This document shows, in pieces, positions 20,740-29,893 of a stretch of DNA of 64,000 nucleotides. The stretch lies in assembly GCA_937899645.1 (NCBI GenBank), contig CALCCD010000050.1:62001-126000 (forward strand). The letters are read 5' to 3'. The stretch's first letter is position 1, and each line of letters opens with the position of its first letter. The notes beneath the pieces are model-generated. The model had not been told where the DNA came from. It searched no databases and worked only from the letters and a program-made list of their open reading frames with translations. This stretch comes from an uncultured cyanobacterium (GTDB lineage Bacteria; Cyanobacteriota; Cyanobacteriia; Cyanobacteriales; Geitlerinemataceae). The position numbers and the translations under genes were made by a program.

Positions 20740-21780
20740 CTAAGCACCGATGCCGGTCAGGATGGGCTTAAAGCCGTGCTTGACCGACACATCGCCGATT
20801 TTCTCCATTTTCTCGACGGTGATTTGGTTGCGACCCCAGGAAAAGTTCGTGTGCCACTTCTCAAACTCGAGCAGCATCGACTCGGCGAAGCAGGCGAAGA
20901 GCTGACGACCGGGCACGTCCATCTGCACGAGCTGCATCAGCGGCCAGTCGATGTCGAGGGAGTGTTCGACGATGCCGCCTTTGAGGACGTGGATTCCCGG
21001 CGCTTTCACCTTGGTGTCGAGGTTTTTCGGGTAACCGCCGTCGATCAGCAGGCAGGGCTTTTTCAGCGAGTCGGAGTCGATCTCGACGCCTTTGGGCATA
21101 CTGGCGACCCAGACGACGATGTCGGCCTGGGGCAGGGCTTCGTCGAGGCCGAGGATGCGACCGCGACCCAGCTCGGTTTGCAGGGCGTCGAGCCGTTCGC
21201 GATCGCGGGCGATTAGCAGCAAATCCTGCACGTCGGTGCGCGCGTTCAGCCAACGGCAGACGGCGCTGCCGATATCGCCGGTCGCACCGCAGACGGCGAC
21301 GGTCGATTTCGAGAGATCCATGCCGAGCTTGGCGCTAGCCTGCTCGACCTGGCGGCAAATGATGTAGGCCGTGTGAGTATTGCCGGTGGTGAAGCGCTGG
21401 AATTCGAGGCGAATGTTGCGAATGCGCTCGATTTGCTTGAGGTTGAAGTTTTCAAAGACGATCGACGAGAAACCGCCCAGCGCCGTGATATCGATTCCGT
21501 GCTTCTGGGCGTGGGCCATTGCGTTGACGATCTTGCGCGTGGCGGCCTTGATGCGGCGGGTGGCGAGCATCTCCGGCAGGAAGCACGATTCGACGTAGCG
21601 ACCTTCGATCGTCTGACCCGTCAGGCTCTTGACTGTAATCTTGCGATCGAGCATTAGTGGCGGAGCCGAGCACCAAAAATCGAGACCTTCATCTGCATAC
21701 TCGGGGTAACCCATATCTCGAGCTGCTGCCTGGGCGTGCTCGAGGCTAGTGAGGTGACCGATCAAACCAAACATGGGCAA
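20740..21780 (-). CDS. aar: Long-chain acyl-[acyl-carrier-protein] reductase
   Basis: [53 protein letters not shown]. Confidence 0.96.
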   Translation of the reverse strand: MPMFGLIGHLTSLEHAQAAARDMGYPEYADEGLDFWCSAPPLMLDRKITVKSLTGQTIEGRYVESCFLPEMLATRRIKAATRKIVNAMAHAQKHGIDITALGGFSSIVFENFNLKQIERIRNIRLEFQRFTTGNTHTAYIICRQVEQASAKLGMDLSKSTVAVCGATGDIGSAVCRWLNARTDVQDLLLIARDRERLDALQTELGRGRILGLDEALPQADIVVWVASMPKGVEIDSDSLKKPCLLIDGGYPKNLDTKVKAPGIHVLKGGIVEHSLDIDWPLMQLVQMDVPGRQLFACFAESMLLEFEKWHTNFSWGRNQITVEKMEKIGDVSVKHGFKPILTGIGA

Positions 21781-21968
21781 CTCCGAAACAACCGCGTCCG
21801 CTGAATAATCGTTACCGAGCTGGAGTCAGCTCTTTCGCGATTGGTTAACAAACTGTGAACGAATTTTCACCGTACTACAGGTCTGACCTTCCCTCAACTG
21901 CAAACCCCGCCAAAGGCGCGATCGAGCTGGGAACGGGCCGAGAGCGGGCCTTCACGACGCTAAAACGC

Positions 21969-22008
21969 AAACTCCGCCGCCGAAACAGACGATCGGCAGC
22001 GGAGTTTG
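21969..22008 (-). terminator. Terminator-like hairpin downstream of ado
   Basis: aaactccgccgccgaaacagacgatcggcagcggagttt. Confidence 0.65.
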
Positions 22009-22068
22009 GATAAAAAACTGTGCGCCCGCACCGACAAGCGGAGGGCGACAGTTGTGCGGAATGTGACC

Positions 22069-22776
22069 CTAGCCGCGCAGGCCGTGGGAGGACATGCGCA
22101 TGATTTCGCGGGTAGAGAAGCCGATGTTCGCCAGGGCTTCACCGTAGGCGATCATAAAGTCCTCGACGAGGGCTTCTTTTTCCATTTCCAGAGTCGCGGC
22201 GTCGTCTTCGACCTGGTTGAGCATCTTCCAGATGATCGGCAGGTTAACGGCGTTAGCGGCTTCGACGCCTGCTTTTTGCTCCTCGAAGTTGGCTTTGAGC
22301 CACTCTTCGCCGAAGTTTAGGTGCATGTACTCGTCTTTGACAACGCCTTCAGTGATCTTACGGGCGAAGGGGTCGGCAACCGGAATATAGATGTTGTAGG
22401 CCGCGATCGCGAAGCATTCGATGATTAGCGACTGGATGACCAGGCAGGTGGCGATGTCGCCTTCTTCTGCGGCTGTTTTGAAGTTGCCGTGCAGTTCGGA
22501 GAAGTACTCGGTGGCGAACTGCATGTCGGGGGCAACGCTGAGGTTGCGCCCGCAGGCTTGAAATCCTTTCTTGTGTTTGTTCTCCATGCGCGAGAGCTTG
22601 ACGAGTTCGTCTTTGTGTTCGGGCAGGAGTTCGCCCAGGGCGAGGTAGTTATCGTAGGCTTCTTGTTCGCCTTCGATTACGATCGCATTAATGCGGCTGT
22701 AGGCGTCCTTATAAGCTTCGGATTGAAAGTCCGTTCCTTGGGGGGCCGTTTTTTGGGGGGCTTCTAGCTGCGGCAT
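22069..22776 (-). CDS. ado: Aldehyde deformylating oxygenase (alkane biosynthesis)
   Basis: Di-iron ligands [36 protein letters not shown]. Confidence 0.96.
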   Translation of the reverse strand: MPQLEAPQKTAPQGTDFQSEAYKDAYSRINAIVIEGEQEAYDNYLALGELLPEHKDELVKLSRMENKHKKGFQACGRNLSVAPDMQFATEYFSELHGNFKTAAEEGDIATCLVIQSLIIECFAIAAYNIYIPVADPFARKITEGVVKDEYMHLNFGEEWLKANFEEQKAGVEAANAVNLPIIWKMLNQVEDDAATLEMEKEALVEDFMIAYGEALANIGFSTREIMRMSSHGLRG

Positions 22777-23128
22777 AGGTTTCCTATCTCCTCAACCTCT
22801 TGTCGAGATGGAATGGTACGTGGGTGGATTTCCGGACGATTCGGCGGAGCGAACCGCAGAACCGGGGACAATCCAATCAGTGCGAACATTTCCACTGCGA
22901 GTGCAAGTAGAACTTCGCCTGAGTCGCTGACTTCGGATAGGTCAGAACGATGCTCGATCGCGGCGATGCACGCCAATTGCCATTGAACATTGCACCTTCG
23001 TACTTAACTTTACAGGCTTTAACGAAATGTTGGCCAGGGACTCGCTTTGCGAGAGTGCTAGAAGCTGTCTTCGATCGGGCATGTCGCGCGGCCCGGGCGA
23101 GGGCGATCCCCCCCTCACACGGTCGATT

Positions 23129-23176
23129 GGTTCGGGCGCGTAATCGCTTAACCGATCGAGGTTCTGGCGTTAGCGA
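23129..23176. repeat. 47-48-bp dispersed hairpin repeat, diverged copy C
   Basis: GGTTCGGGCGCGTAATCGCTTAACCGATCGAGGTTCTGGCGTTAGCG alignable to copies A and B. Confidence 0.5.
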
Positions 23177-23318
23177 ACGGCACACTTCAAAGCCGCTGCT
23201 ACCCTGAGCTTTCGGCAATTTTCAATCTCGGGCAAATATCCGGAGTTTCACTGTCGCCAGCCGGAGATAAAGCAGGTACGATTCGCCTTGCGTGGATACA
23301 GCCTGAGGGCTGACCGCA

Positions 23319-24215
23319 GTGCAACCTGCGCCGCGCACGTGCCATCGACCATCTACTACTCCGTCGACGAATATGCTGAATGACGCCGCCAATCCTGCGA
23401 CGCCCCGGACGCGCTTTTCCCAAAAGCGAGTCTTCGCCTGGACGCTGACCTTCGCCGGGGCGATCGTGATGCTGTTGCCGCTGGCGATCGTTGCGGGGAT
23501 TTCGTTTTACGAGTCGGGCTCGACGTTCGACCTGAGTGGAAACCTGACGCTGAGCAATTACGCGCGCGCTTGGAGTCAAGGTCGTTTGGGACTGGCGTTT
23601 CTAAACTCGGCCTTCGTGGCGATCGCCGTGACGTTAATTCAGGCGCTCACCTCGGCGATGGCGGCCTACGCGCTGGCGCGGCTGCGCTTTCGTGGGCGGC
23701 GAGGAATTTTGCTGCTATTTCTGGCGACGCTGGCGATTCCGCTTCAGCTCTTGGTCGTGCCGGTATTTATGGTGCTGAAGTGGGGTGGGGCGATCGACAC
23801 CTACGGCGCGCTGATTTTACCGACGGCGGTCAATGGCTTTGGGATTTTCCTGCTGCGGCAGCACTTCTCGACGATTCCGATCGAGCTGGAGGAGGCGGCG
23901 ATGCTGGACGGGGCCGATCGCTGGCAGGTGCTGTGGCGCGTGATTTTGCCGCTCTCGAAGCCCGCGCTGGTGGCGCTGTGTTTGTTTTCGTTCGTGGGCG
24001 AGTGGAACGATGTAATCAAGCCGCTGGTATTCACGACGCGCCCGGAGCTGCAAACGGTTCAGCTCGCGCTGGCGAATTTCCAGGAGCAGTTTACGAACGA
24101 CTGGCCGCTGCTGATGGCGGGCGTCACGATTTCGACGATTCCGATCGCGGTGCTGTTTATCGCGGCGCAGCGACAGTTCGTGCGCGGGCTGGCGACGACG
24201 GGAACGAAGATGTAG
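23319..24215 (+). CDS. Carbohydrate ABC transporter permease (MalG/UgpE-like)
   Basis: EEAAMLDGADRWQVLWRVILPLSKPALVA permease EAA loop, six TM-like segments; start may be ATG 23373. Confidence 0.85.
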   Translation: MQPAPRTCHRPSTTPSTNMLNDAANPATPRTRFSQKRVFAWTLTFAGAIVMLLPLAIVAGISFYESGSTFDLSGNLTLSNYARAWSQGRLGLAFLNSAFVAIAVTLIQALTSAMAAYALARLRFRGRRGILLLFLATLAIPLQLLVVPVFMVLKWGGAIDTYGALILPTAVNGFGIFLLRQHFSTIPIELEEAAMLDGADRWQVLWRVILPLSKPALVALCLFSFVGEWNDVIKPLVFTTRPELQTVQLALANFQEQFTNDWPLLMAGVTISTIPIAVLFIAAQRQFVRGLATTGTKM

Positions 24216-24288
24216 CGCTCTGTGCCGCGTGACTCGACGCAGAGCGTCTACCAAGGCATTCCAACGCAGAGCGTTGGAACGATGGAGG
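24215..24288. repeat. CGCAGAGCG palindromic repeat, copy 1
   Basis: gcgctctgtgccgcgtgactcgacgcagagcgtctaccaaggcattccaacgcagagcgttggaacgatgg. Confidence 0.7.
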
Positions 24289-24314
24289 TTGCCGCGATCG
24301 GTTTCGCGTGGCTC

Positions 24315-24360
24315 GATGCAGAGCGTCTACCGGGGCGTCCCGACGCAGAGCGCCGGAACG
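24315..24360. repeat. CGCAGAGCG palindromic repeat, copy 2
   Basis: gatgcagagcgtctaccggggcgtcccgacgcagagcgccggaacg. Confidence 0.65.
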
Positions 24361-24394
24361 GCAATCTAACGATGATTTCCGGAAGGTTTGGCGG

Positions 24395-24577
24395 TTAGCT
24401 TTTCAGCAGACCGAGCCGATCGCAGATCAGTGCGACGGTGGCGGCGAAGACGGTAATGCCCATTGCGACCCAGGGGCTTTGGCCGCGCGCGACGGCGAAC
24501 GAGGTGGCCGCGCCTGCGCCGACGAGGGCGGTGACGACAGCGCCAACAGGATCGCGATCGGAATGTTTCTGATACAT
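24395..24577 (-). CDS. Small membrane protein, hypothetical
   Basis: 60 aa, two hydrophobic segments. Confidence 0.45.
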   Translation of the reverse strand: MYQKHSDRDPVGAVVTALVGAGAATSFAVARGQSPWVAMGITVFAATVALICDRLGLLKS

Positions 24578-24794
24578 GATTTTAAAGTTTTAGAATCGAG
24601 CGGAGCTTAAGTTCGGGCGGTGACGCCAGCAGAAATGCAGCCTATAAAGTGAAGCCAGCTGCAAGCGATTTTTGATATGAGATGCTTAAGGGTGGCATTA
24701 ACGGTAACACTGGGATATGTGCCGACCTGAGGCCCTGGGCCCGATCGACATCAACCGTCAATCTCCGTTGGGTTTCGTGATGTAGTTTTGTGAA

Positions 24795-26138
24795 GTGTTC
24801 GGCGTTCGCGATCGAGGTGTAGTGGGCGAAGTGGCAGATGGAATCGGAGGGCGCGAGGCGAGCGGAAAGCTGCGCGTTGGTGTCGTCGGCGGCGGGGCAG
24901 CGGGCTTTTTCGGAGCGATCGCCTGTGCCGAAGCGAGTCCGAGCGCCGACGTGACCCTGTTCGAGGCGGCGCGCGAACCTTTGGGAAAAGTGCGGGTCTC
25001 GGGCGGCGGGCGCTGCAACGTGACGCACCACTGCTTCGAGCCGCGCGAGCTGGTGGGGCATTACCCTAGGGGCGGCAAGGCGCTGCGGGGGCCGCTGACC
25101 AAATTTCAGCCCCGCGATACGATCGACTGGTTCGCCGATCGCGATGTGGCGCTCAAGGTCGAGGCGGACGGGCGCATGTTTCCGACGACGGACGACTCCG
25201 AGACGATCGTGGCCTGTCTAATGCGGGCGGCAAAGCGATCGGGCGTGCGGCTGCTGACTCGCACGCCGGTGAAGAATATTCGCCGCGACCCCGAAGAAGC
25301 CGACAAAATCGACAAGACTGGCGAAATGGGGTTGGGGCAATTTGTCGTAACGACGCGCGACGGGACTCAAACTTTCGATCGCCTGTTGCTCGCGACTGGC
25401 AGCAGCCGCAAAGGTTACACCTGGGCGCAGCAGCTCGGCCAGACGATCGCGGAGCCCGTACCGTCGCTGTTTACGTTCCAGATCGACGATCGCGCCCTGC
25501 ACGAGCTGGCTGGGATTTCCGTGGCTGAGGCGATCGTTTCGGTTCCCGAAACCAAGCCCCACCAGAACCTGACGCAGGCGGGGCCGCTGCTGATTTCCCA
25601 CTGGGGACTGAGCGGGCCTGCGGTACTCAAGACTTCGGCGTGGGGCGCGCGCTTCCTGCACGATCGCGGCTACCGCACCGAGATTCGCGTCAACTGGTTG
25701 CCAGACTGGAAACCGGAGGCGCTGCGATCGAAGCTGCAAGATCTGCGCCAGCGCGAGGCGCGCAAGACGATCGCGACATTTTCGCCGTTTGGGTTTTCGC
25801 GGCGGCTGTGGCTGTATCTGCTCGATCGCGCCGATCTCGACCCGAAGCTTCAGTGGGCGCAGCTTCCGAAGGCCAAGCTAAATCGCCTGGTCGATCGGCT
25901 TTCGCGCTGCGAGTTTCAGGTCACGGGCAAGGGTCAATTTAAGGACGAGTTCGTCACCTGTGGCGGCGTCCGGCTGAAGGAGGTGAACTTCAAAACGATG
26001 GAGAGCCGTGTCTGTCCGGGGCTGTTTTTCGCGGGGGAAATCCTGGATGTGGACGGCGTGACGGGCGGCTTTAACTTTCAGAATGCCTGGACGACGGGCT
26101 GGCTCGCCGGTCGCGCGATGGCGAAGTCGATCTCCTGA
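24795..26138 (+). CDS. NAD(P)/FAD-dependent oxidoreductase (HI0933/BaiN-like family)
   Basis: VGVVGGGAAGFFGAIACAE, KVRVSGGGRCNVTHHC, FFAGEILDVDGVTGGFNFQNAWTTGWLAGRAM. Confidence 0.9.
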   Translation: MFGVRDRGVVGEVADGIGGREASGKLRVGVVGGGAAGFFGAIACAEASPSADVTLFEAAREPLGKVRVSGGGRCNVTHHCFEPRELVGHYPRGGKALRGPLTKFQPRDTIDWFADRDVALKVEADGRMFPTTDDSETIVACLMRAAKRSGVRLLTRTPVKNIRRDPEEADKIDKTGEMGLGQFVVTTRDGTQTFDRLLLATGSSRKGYTWAQQLGQTIAEPVPSLFTFQIDDRALHELAGISVAEAIVSVPETKPHQNLTQAGPLLISHWGLSGPAVLKTSAWGARFLHDRGYRTEIRVNWLPDWKPEALRSKLQDLRQREARKTIATFSPFGFSRRLWLYLLDRADLDPKLQWAQLPKAKLNRLVDRLSRCEFQVTGKGQFKDEFVTCGGVRLKEVNFKTMESRVCPGLFFAGEILDVDGVTGGFNFQNAWTTGWLAGRAMAKSIS

Positions 26139-26278
26139 GGTTGCGCTTGCTAGCCGTAGACCCGTCCGCCGGGATTCCGTTAAGGTTAAGAAAAGTGAAG
26201 CGAAGCCGAAGACTTCGGGATTCGCGCGGCGCTTTTATCAATCGGGCAATCATCGAGCGGGCAATCATCGAGCGGGCA

Positions 26279-26689
26279 ATGAGCGAAAAATACGAGTCTT
26301 CTAAGGAGCAGGTGGCGGCGATCGAGTCCAATGCGGAGGCGATCTCGCTGGCGGCCTATCGAGGCTTTATGGAGTTCGGTGAGAAGGGAACGGTCGTCTT
26401 GCTGCGCCAGAACGAAAACGACGACAAAGAGCTTGCCACCTGGCAGATTCGCTACAAGCCGCTGGGGCAGATCGAGTCGATGCTCTCGGACTGGCGCGAG
26501 TCGGGTTTGCAGGAGATGCTGGTGCGCTACAACCCGATGACTTCGGTGGTTTGCACGTTTCTGTATCCTGACGGCAAGCACTCGAGCTTTCACTTCGCGC
26601 CGGAGCCGTCGCCGGAGTCGATCTACGCTTCGCTGGGCAACCCGCAGAATGGCAAGAGCCTCGAGGACGAGCTTGAGGACGAGCCGTAG
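26279..26689 (+). CDS. Conserved hypothetical protein
   Basis: 136 aa from ATG 26279, acidic C-terminus. Confidence 0.6.
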   Translation: MSEKYESSKEQVAAIESNAEAISLAAYRGFMEFGEKGTVVLLRQNENDDKELATWQIRYKPLGQIESMLSDWRESGLQEMLVRYNPMTSVVCTFLYPDGKHSSFHFAPEPSPESIYASLGNPQNGKSLEDELEDEP

Positions 26690-26751
26690 CTGTTTTGCAG
26701 CGGAATCCGATTCAACTGTTTTGTCGTTTTTGACTGTAGATTTTTTGACCG

Positions 26752-26906
26752 TGGCAACTTCTGACACCCAATTGACGGCGATCGAGGCCGATCGCGAAGA
26801 CAACACCAAAGCTGAGGAAGAGAAAATCCTTTGTCCTCACTGCAAGCGCACGGCCACCAACGGCATCAAGTGCAAAGGCATCTGCGTCGCGAATGACGAT
26901 TATTGA
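26752..26906 (+). CDS. Short zinc-ribbon-like protein, probable GTG start
   Basis: ILCPHCKRTATNGIKCKGIC Cys motif. Confidence 0.5.
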
Positions 26907-26963
26907 ACTCTGGTCGCGGCTGCGCGCCGTTCGGAGTGCCTTACGAAACCAGGAGCGCGCTCC

Positions 26964-28253
26964 CTAATTGGCCGCGCGATCGAACTCGAGCACTTCCGCC
27001 TGCCGGTTTTCGCGCGCGACCCGCACCAGCAGCGCCGCAATCGCCAGACTCGACACCATCGAACTGCCGCCGTAGCTGAACATCGGCAGCGGCAAACCCG
27101 TCGTCGGGAGCGCGCCGGTGACGACGCCGATATTGACTGACGCTTGGCCGACCAGAGCGACGAGCGCCCCGATCGCGACGAGCTGATGGCTCAGGCGCGG
27201 CGCGGCGGCGGCGACCCACCAGGCGAGGCCGCCGTAGATCGTCAAAAAGACGATCGCGAGGCTACAGCCCACAAATCCGAACTCCTCCGCGAAGACCGCG
27301 AAAATAAAGTCGCTGTACTGAATCGGCAGCGCGTAGAGCTTCTGCTGCGAGAGGCCGAAGCCCTGCCCCCAGAGCCCGCCGGATGCCACGGCCAGCAGAC
27401 TTTGCACGAGCTGATAGCCGTCGCCGTCGGCCACGTCCCAGGGATCGAGAAACGAGAGGATGCGTCGCCGCTGGTAGTCCTGGAGTGCGAGGCTCAGCGC
27501 CGCCAGCGTGCCGCCGCCCACCGCCGTCATCCCCAGCAGCGACCAGGATAGGCCCGCCGCGATCGCCATCAGCCAGAGGATAATGCCGCACATCAGCGTC
27601 GTACTCAGGTTCGGCTGGAGCAGGATGGCGGTGAGAATTGCTCCGGCTAGGGCAAACCAGGTGATGCGATCGCGCGGCGAAATACGGTTCCAGCGCCCGA
27701 AGATAAATGCTGCCTGCAAAATCAGGCAGGGCTTCATCGGCTCGGAGGGCTGAATCGGAACGATGCCGACTTCGATCCAGCGGGTCGCGCCGTTGACGGT
27801 CGTCCCGAGGCCGGGGATGAGCGTCAGGACGAGCAAGATCAAGACGGCGAGCAACACGAGGCGCGATCGCGCTAGCAGGTATTTCAGCGGAATGCGAACG
27901 ATCGCGTTGAAGAAGCCGAGCCCGATCAGCGTCCAGACGATCTGCCGCTTGAAGTAGTAGAGCCCGTCGCCGGTGGTGCGGACGGCTTCGACGTAGGAGG
28001 CGGAAAACAGGGTCAGCAGGCCGATCGCAACCCAAATCAGCGTCATCCAGCGCAGCAGCCTCGCTTCCCAGCCCCAGTTTTGGGCGTCGGGGTCGTAGAC
28101 GGGGAAGAGGAATTGTAGCGGGAGCGATCGAAAGTTAAGAGTCGGGTTCACGCGATCGGCTGGGCGTCTGAAATCTTGCAACTCCGAGCTTAAACCACTG
28201 GTGGTAACGCGAGGAAAAACGCTGTCTTCACCGATGGGTAAGACCCGAGCCAT
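26964..28253 (-). CDS. ftsW: FtsW/RodA/SpoVE family cell-cycle protein
   Basis: GATRWIEVGIVPIQPSEPMKPCLIL; LPTTGLPLPMFSYGGSSMVSSLAIAALLVRV. Confidence 0.9.
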   Translation of the reverse strand: MARVLPIGEDSVFPRVTTSGLSSELQDFRRPADRVNPTLNFRSLPLQFLFPVYDPDAQNWGWEARLLRWMTLIWVAIGLLTLFSASYVEAVRTTGDGLYYFKRQIVWTLIGLGFFNAIVRIPLKYLLARSRLVLLAVLILLVLTLIPGLGTTVNGATRWIEVGIVPIQPSEPMKPCLILQAAFIFGRWNRISPRDRITWFALAGAILTAILLQPNLSTTLMCGIILWLMAIAAGLSWSLLGMTAVGGGTLAALSLALQDYQRRRILSFLDPWDVADGDGYQLVQSLLAVASGGLWGQGFGLSQQKLYALPIQYSDFIFAVFAEEFGFVGCSLAIVFLTIYGGLAWWVAAAAPRLSHQLVAIGALVALVGQASVNIGVVTGALPTTGLPLPMFSYGGSSMVSSLAIAALLVRVARENRQAEVLEFDRAAN

Positions 28254-28746
28254 CTAGCCGCAATCGATCGATTAACTCCGAACTCGTCTGATTTGCGGTA
28301 TCGAACGTCACGCGGGCAACCGACCAAGGCTCGTATTCACGCGCAATGACATCTTGCCAGCTCGGTAACTTCAGCGTGGCGATGTCCGATCGGCGAGATT
28401 CAATGCGACGGCGATGCTCGGCCGGATCGGAGCAGACGACCTCAATATTGACAAACCTCGTTTTGCAGTCGATCGCGACCTGCTCCCACTCCCTCCGAGT
28501 GAGAGCGATCGGGTTACAAGAGTCTGCCACGACACACTGCCCCAGACGCAGGTTGTCTGCCGCGAGGCGATATGCCAGACGGTATCCTTCTCCCTCTACG
28601 ACGAGATTACAGAGATCGCGCAGTGCCTGTTCGATGGTGTCGATGCGCAAATGAGTCGCTCCCCATGCTGCCGCGAGCGCCCGCGCGAGGGTTGTCTTCC
28701 CCGTACCGGGCAACCCTGAGAGGATGAATAAAACCGGCTGTGCCAT
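28228..28746 (-). CDS. P-loop AAA-type kinase (zeta-toxin/AAA_33-like)
   Basis: LSGLPGTGKTTLARAL Walker A; start ATG 28746, ORF extends to 28812. Confidence 0.8.
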   Translation of the reverse strand: MAQPVLFILSGLPGTGKTTLARALAAAWGATHLRIDTIEQALRDLCNLVVEGEGYRLAYRLAADNLRLGQCVVADSCNPIALTRREWEQVAIDCKTRFVNIEVVCSDPAEHRRRIESRRSDIATLKLPSWQDVIAREYEPWSVARVTFDTANQTSSELIDRLRLDGSGLTHR

Positions 28747-28913
28747 AGCTCTGCGGGACGGGGGGACGAAGGATTTCTCGAGGATAGCTTGCGGGCCAGC
28801 GTCGATTCGCATTTGCTTACCACACCTGCAAGCGTGTTTCCCAAACCCGCTAAGATAGCTCTGCGATTTTTGTGTTGATTTCCAGATTTTTAAAGCGAAG
28901 GAGCAGGCGGGCG

Positions 28914-29849
28914 ATGCGAATTTTGATGATGGGCGGGACGCGGTTTGTGGGGGTGTACCTGACGAAGGTGTTGCTGGCGCAAGGCCACGACGTGGTGCTG
29001 TTCAATCGGGGCAATAAGCCCGCACCGGAGGGCGTAACGCAAATCCACGGCGATCGCACCGACCCCGAACAAATTCGCAGCAAGCTGGTCGGCGAGAGCT
29101 TCGATGCGATTTTCGATAACAATGGCCGCAAGCTGGAAGATACCCAGCCTTTGGCCGATTTATTTGCCTATCGCGTCGAGCATTTTGTTTATATGAGTTC
29201 GGCGGGCGTCTACCTCAAGTCTGATGAGATGCCCCATATCGAAGGCGACGCCGTCAATCCCGAAAGCCGTCACAAGGGCAAGTTCGAGACCGAAGTTTAT
29301 CTAGAAAAGCGCGGCGTGCCGTTTACCTCGATTCGCCCGGTCTATATCTACGGCCCGCAGAACTACAACCCGATCGAGGGCTGGTTTTTCGATCGCCTGT
29401 CGCGCGATCGCCCGATTCCCGTGCCGGGTAGCGGCATGCAGCTCACGCAGCTCGGCCACTGCGGCGATCTGGCGGCGGCGATGGCGGCGGTGCTGGGCAA
29501 TAAGGTCGCGATCGGCGAGATTTACAACATCTCCGGCACGCGCGCCGTCAGCTTCGATGGTCTCGCTCGCGCCTGCGCTGCCGCGATGGGCAAAGATCCG
29601 AACGGCGTCCGGATCGTCCACTACGACCCGAAGCAGTTCGACTTCGGCAAGCGCAAAGCCTTCCCGATGCGATCGCAGCACTTCTTCGCCGATGTCAGTA
29701 AGGCGCAGGCGCAGCTCGACTGGACGCCGCAATTCGAGCTGGTGGCGGGCCTGAAGGACTCTTACGAGAACGATTTCCTCGCCAGCGGTCGGGATAAGGC
29801 CGAGGTGGATTTCGCGATCGACGATGAGATTATCAAGGCCGTCGGATAG
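28914..29849 (+). CDS. NAD-dependent epimerase/dehydratase, CSP41-like
   Basis: MRILMMGGTRFVGVYLTKVLLAQGHDVVLFNRG; VYMSSAGVYLKSDEMPH. Confidence 0.88.
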   Translation: MRILMMGGTRFVGVYLTKVLLAQGHDVVLFNRGNKPAPEGVTQIHGDRTDPEQIRSKLVGESFDAIFDNNGRKLEDTQPLADLFAYRVEHFVYMSSAGVYLKSDEMPHIEGDAVNPESRHKGKFETEVYLEKRGVPFTSIRPVYIYGPQNYNPIEGWFFDRLSRDRPIPVPGSGMQLTQLGHCGDLAAAMAAVLGNKVAIGEIYNISGTRAVSFDGLARACAAAMGKDPNGVRIVHYDPKQFDFGKRKAFPMRSQHFFADVSKAQAQLDWTPQFELVAGLKDSYENDFLASGRDKAEVDFAIDDEIIKAVG

Positions 29850-29893
29850 ATATACAGCTCCAGGCTTACGGTTCGGCGCATTGCCATGCGCCG

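Noticed and set aside
28228-28812. P-loop zeta-toxin-like kinase as part of a toxin-antitoxin pair
   Set aside because: No adjacent small antitoxin gene; family also includes housekeeping polynucleotide or small-molecule kinases.
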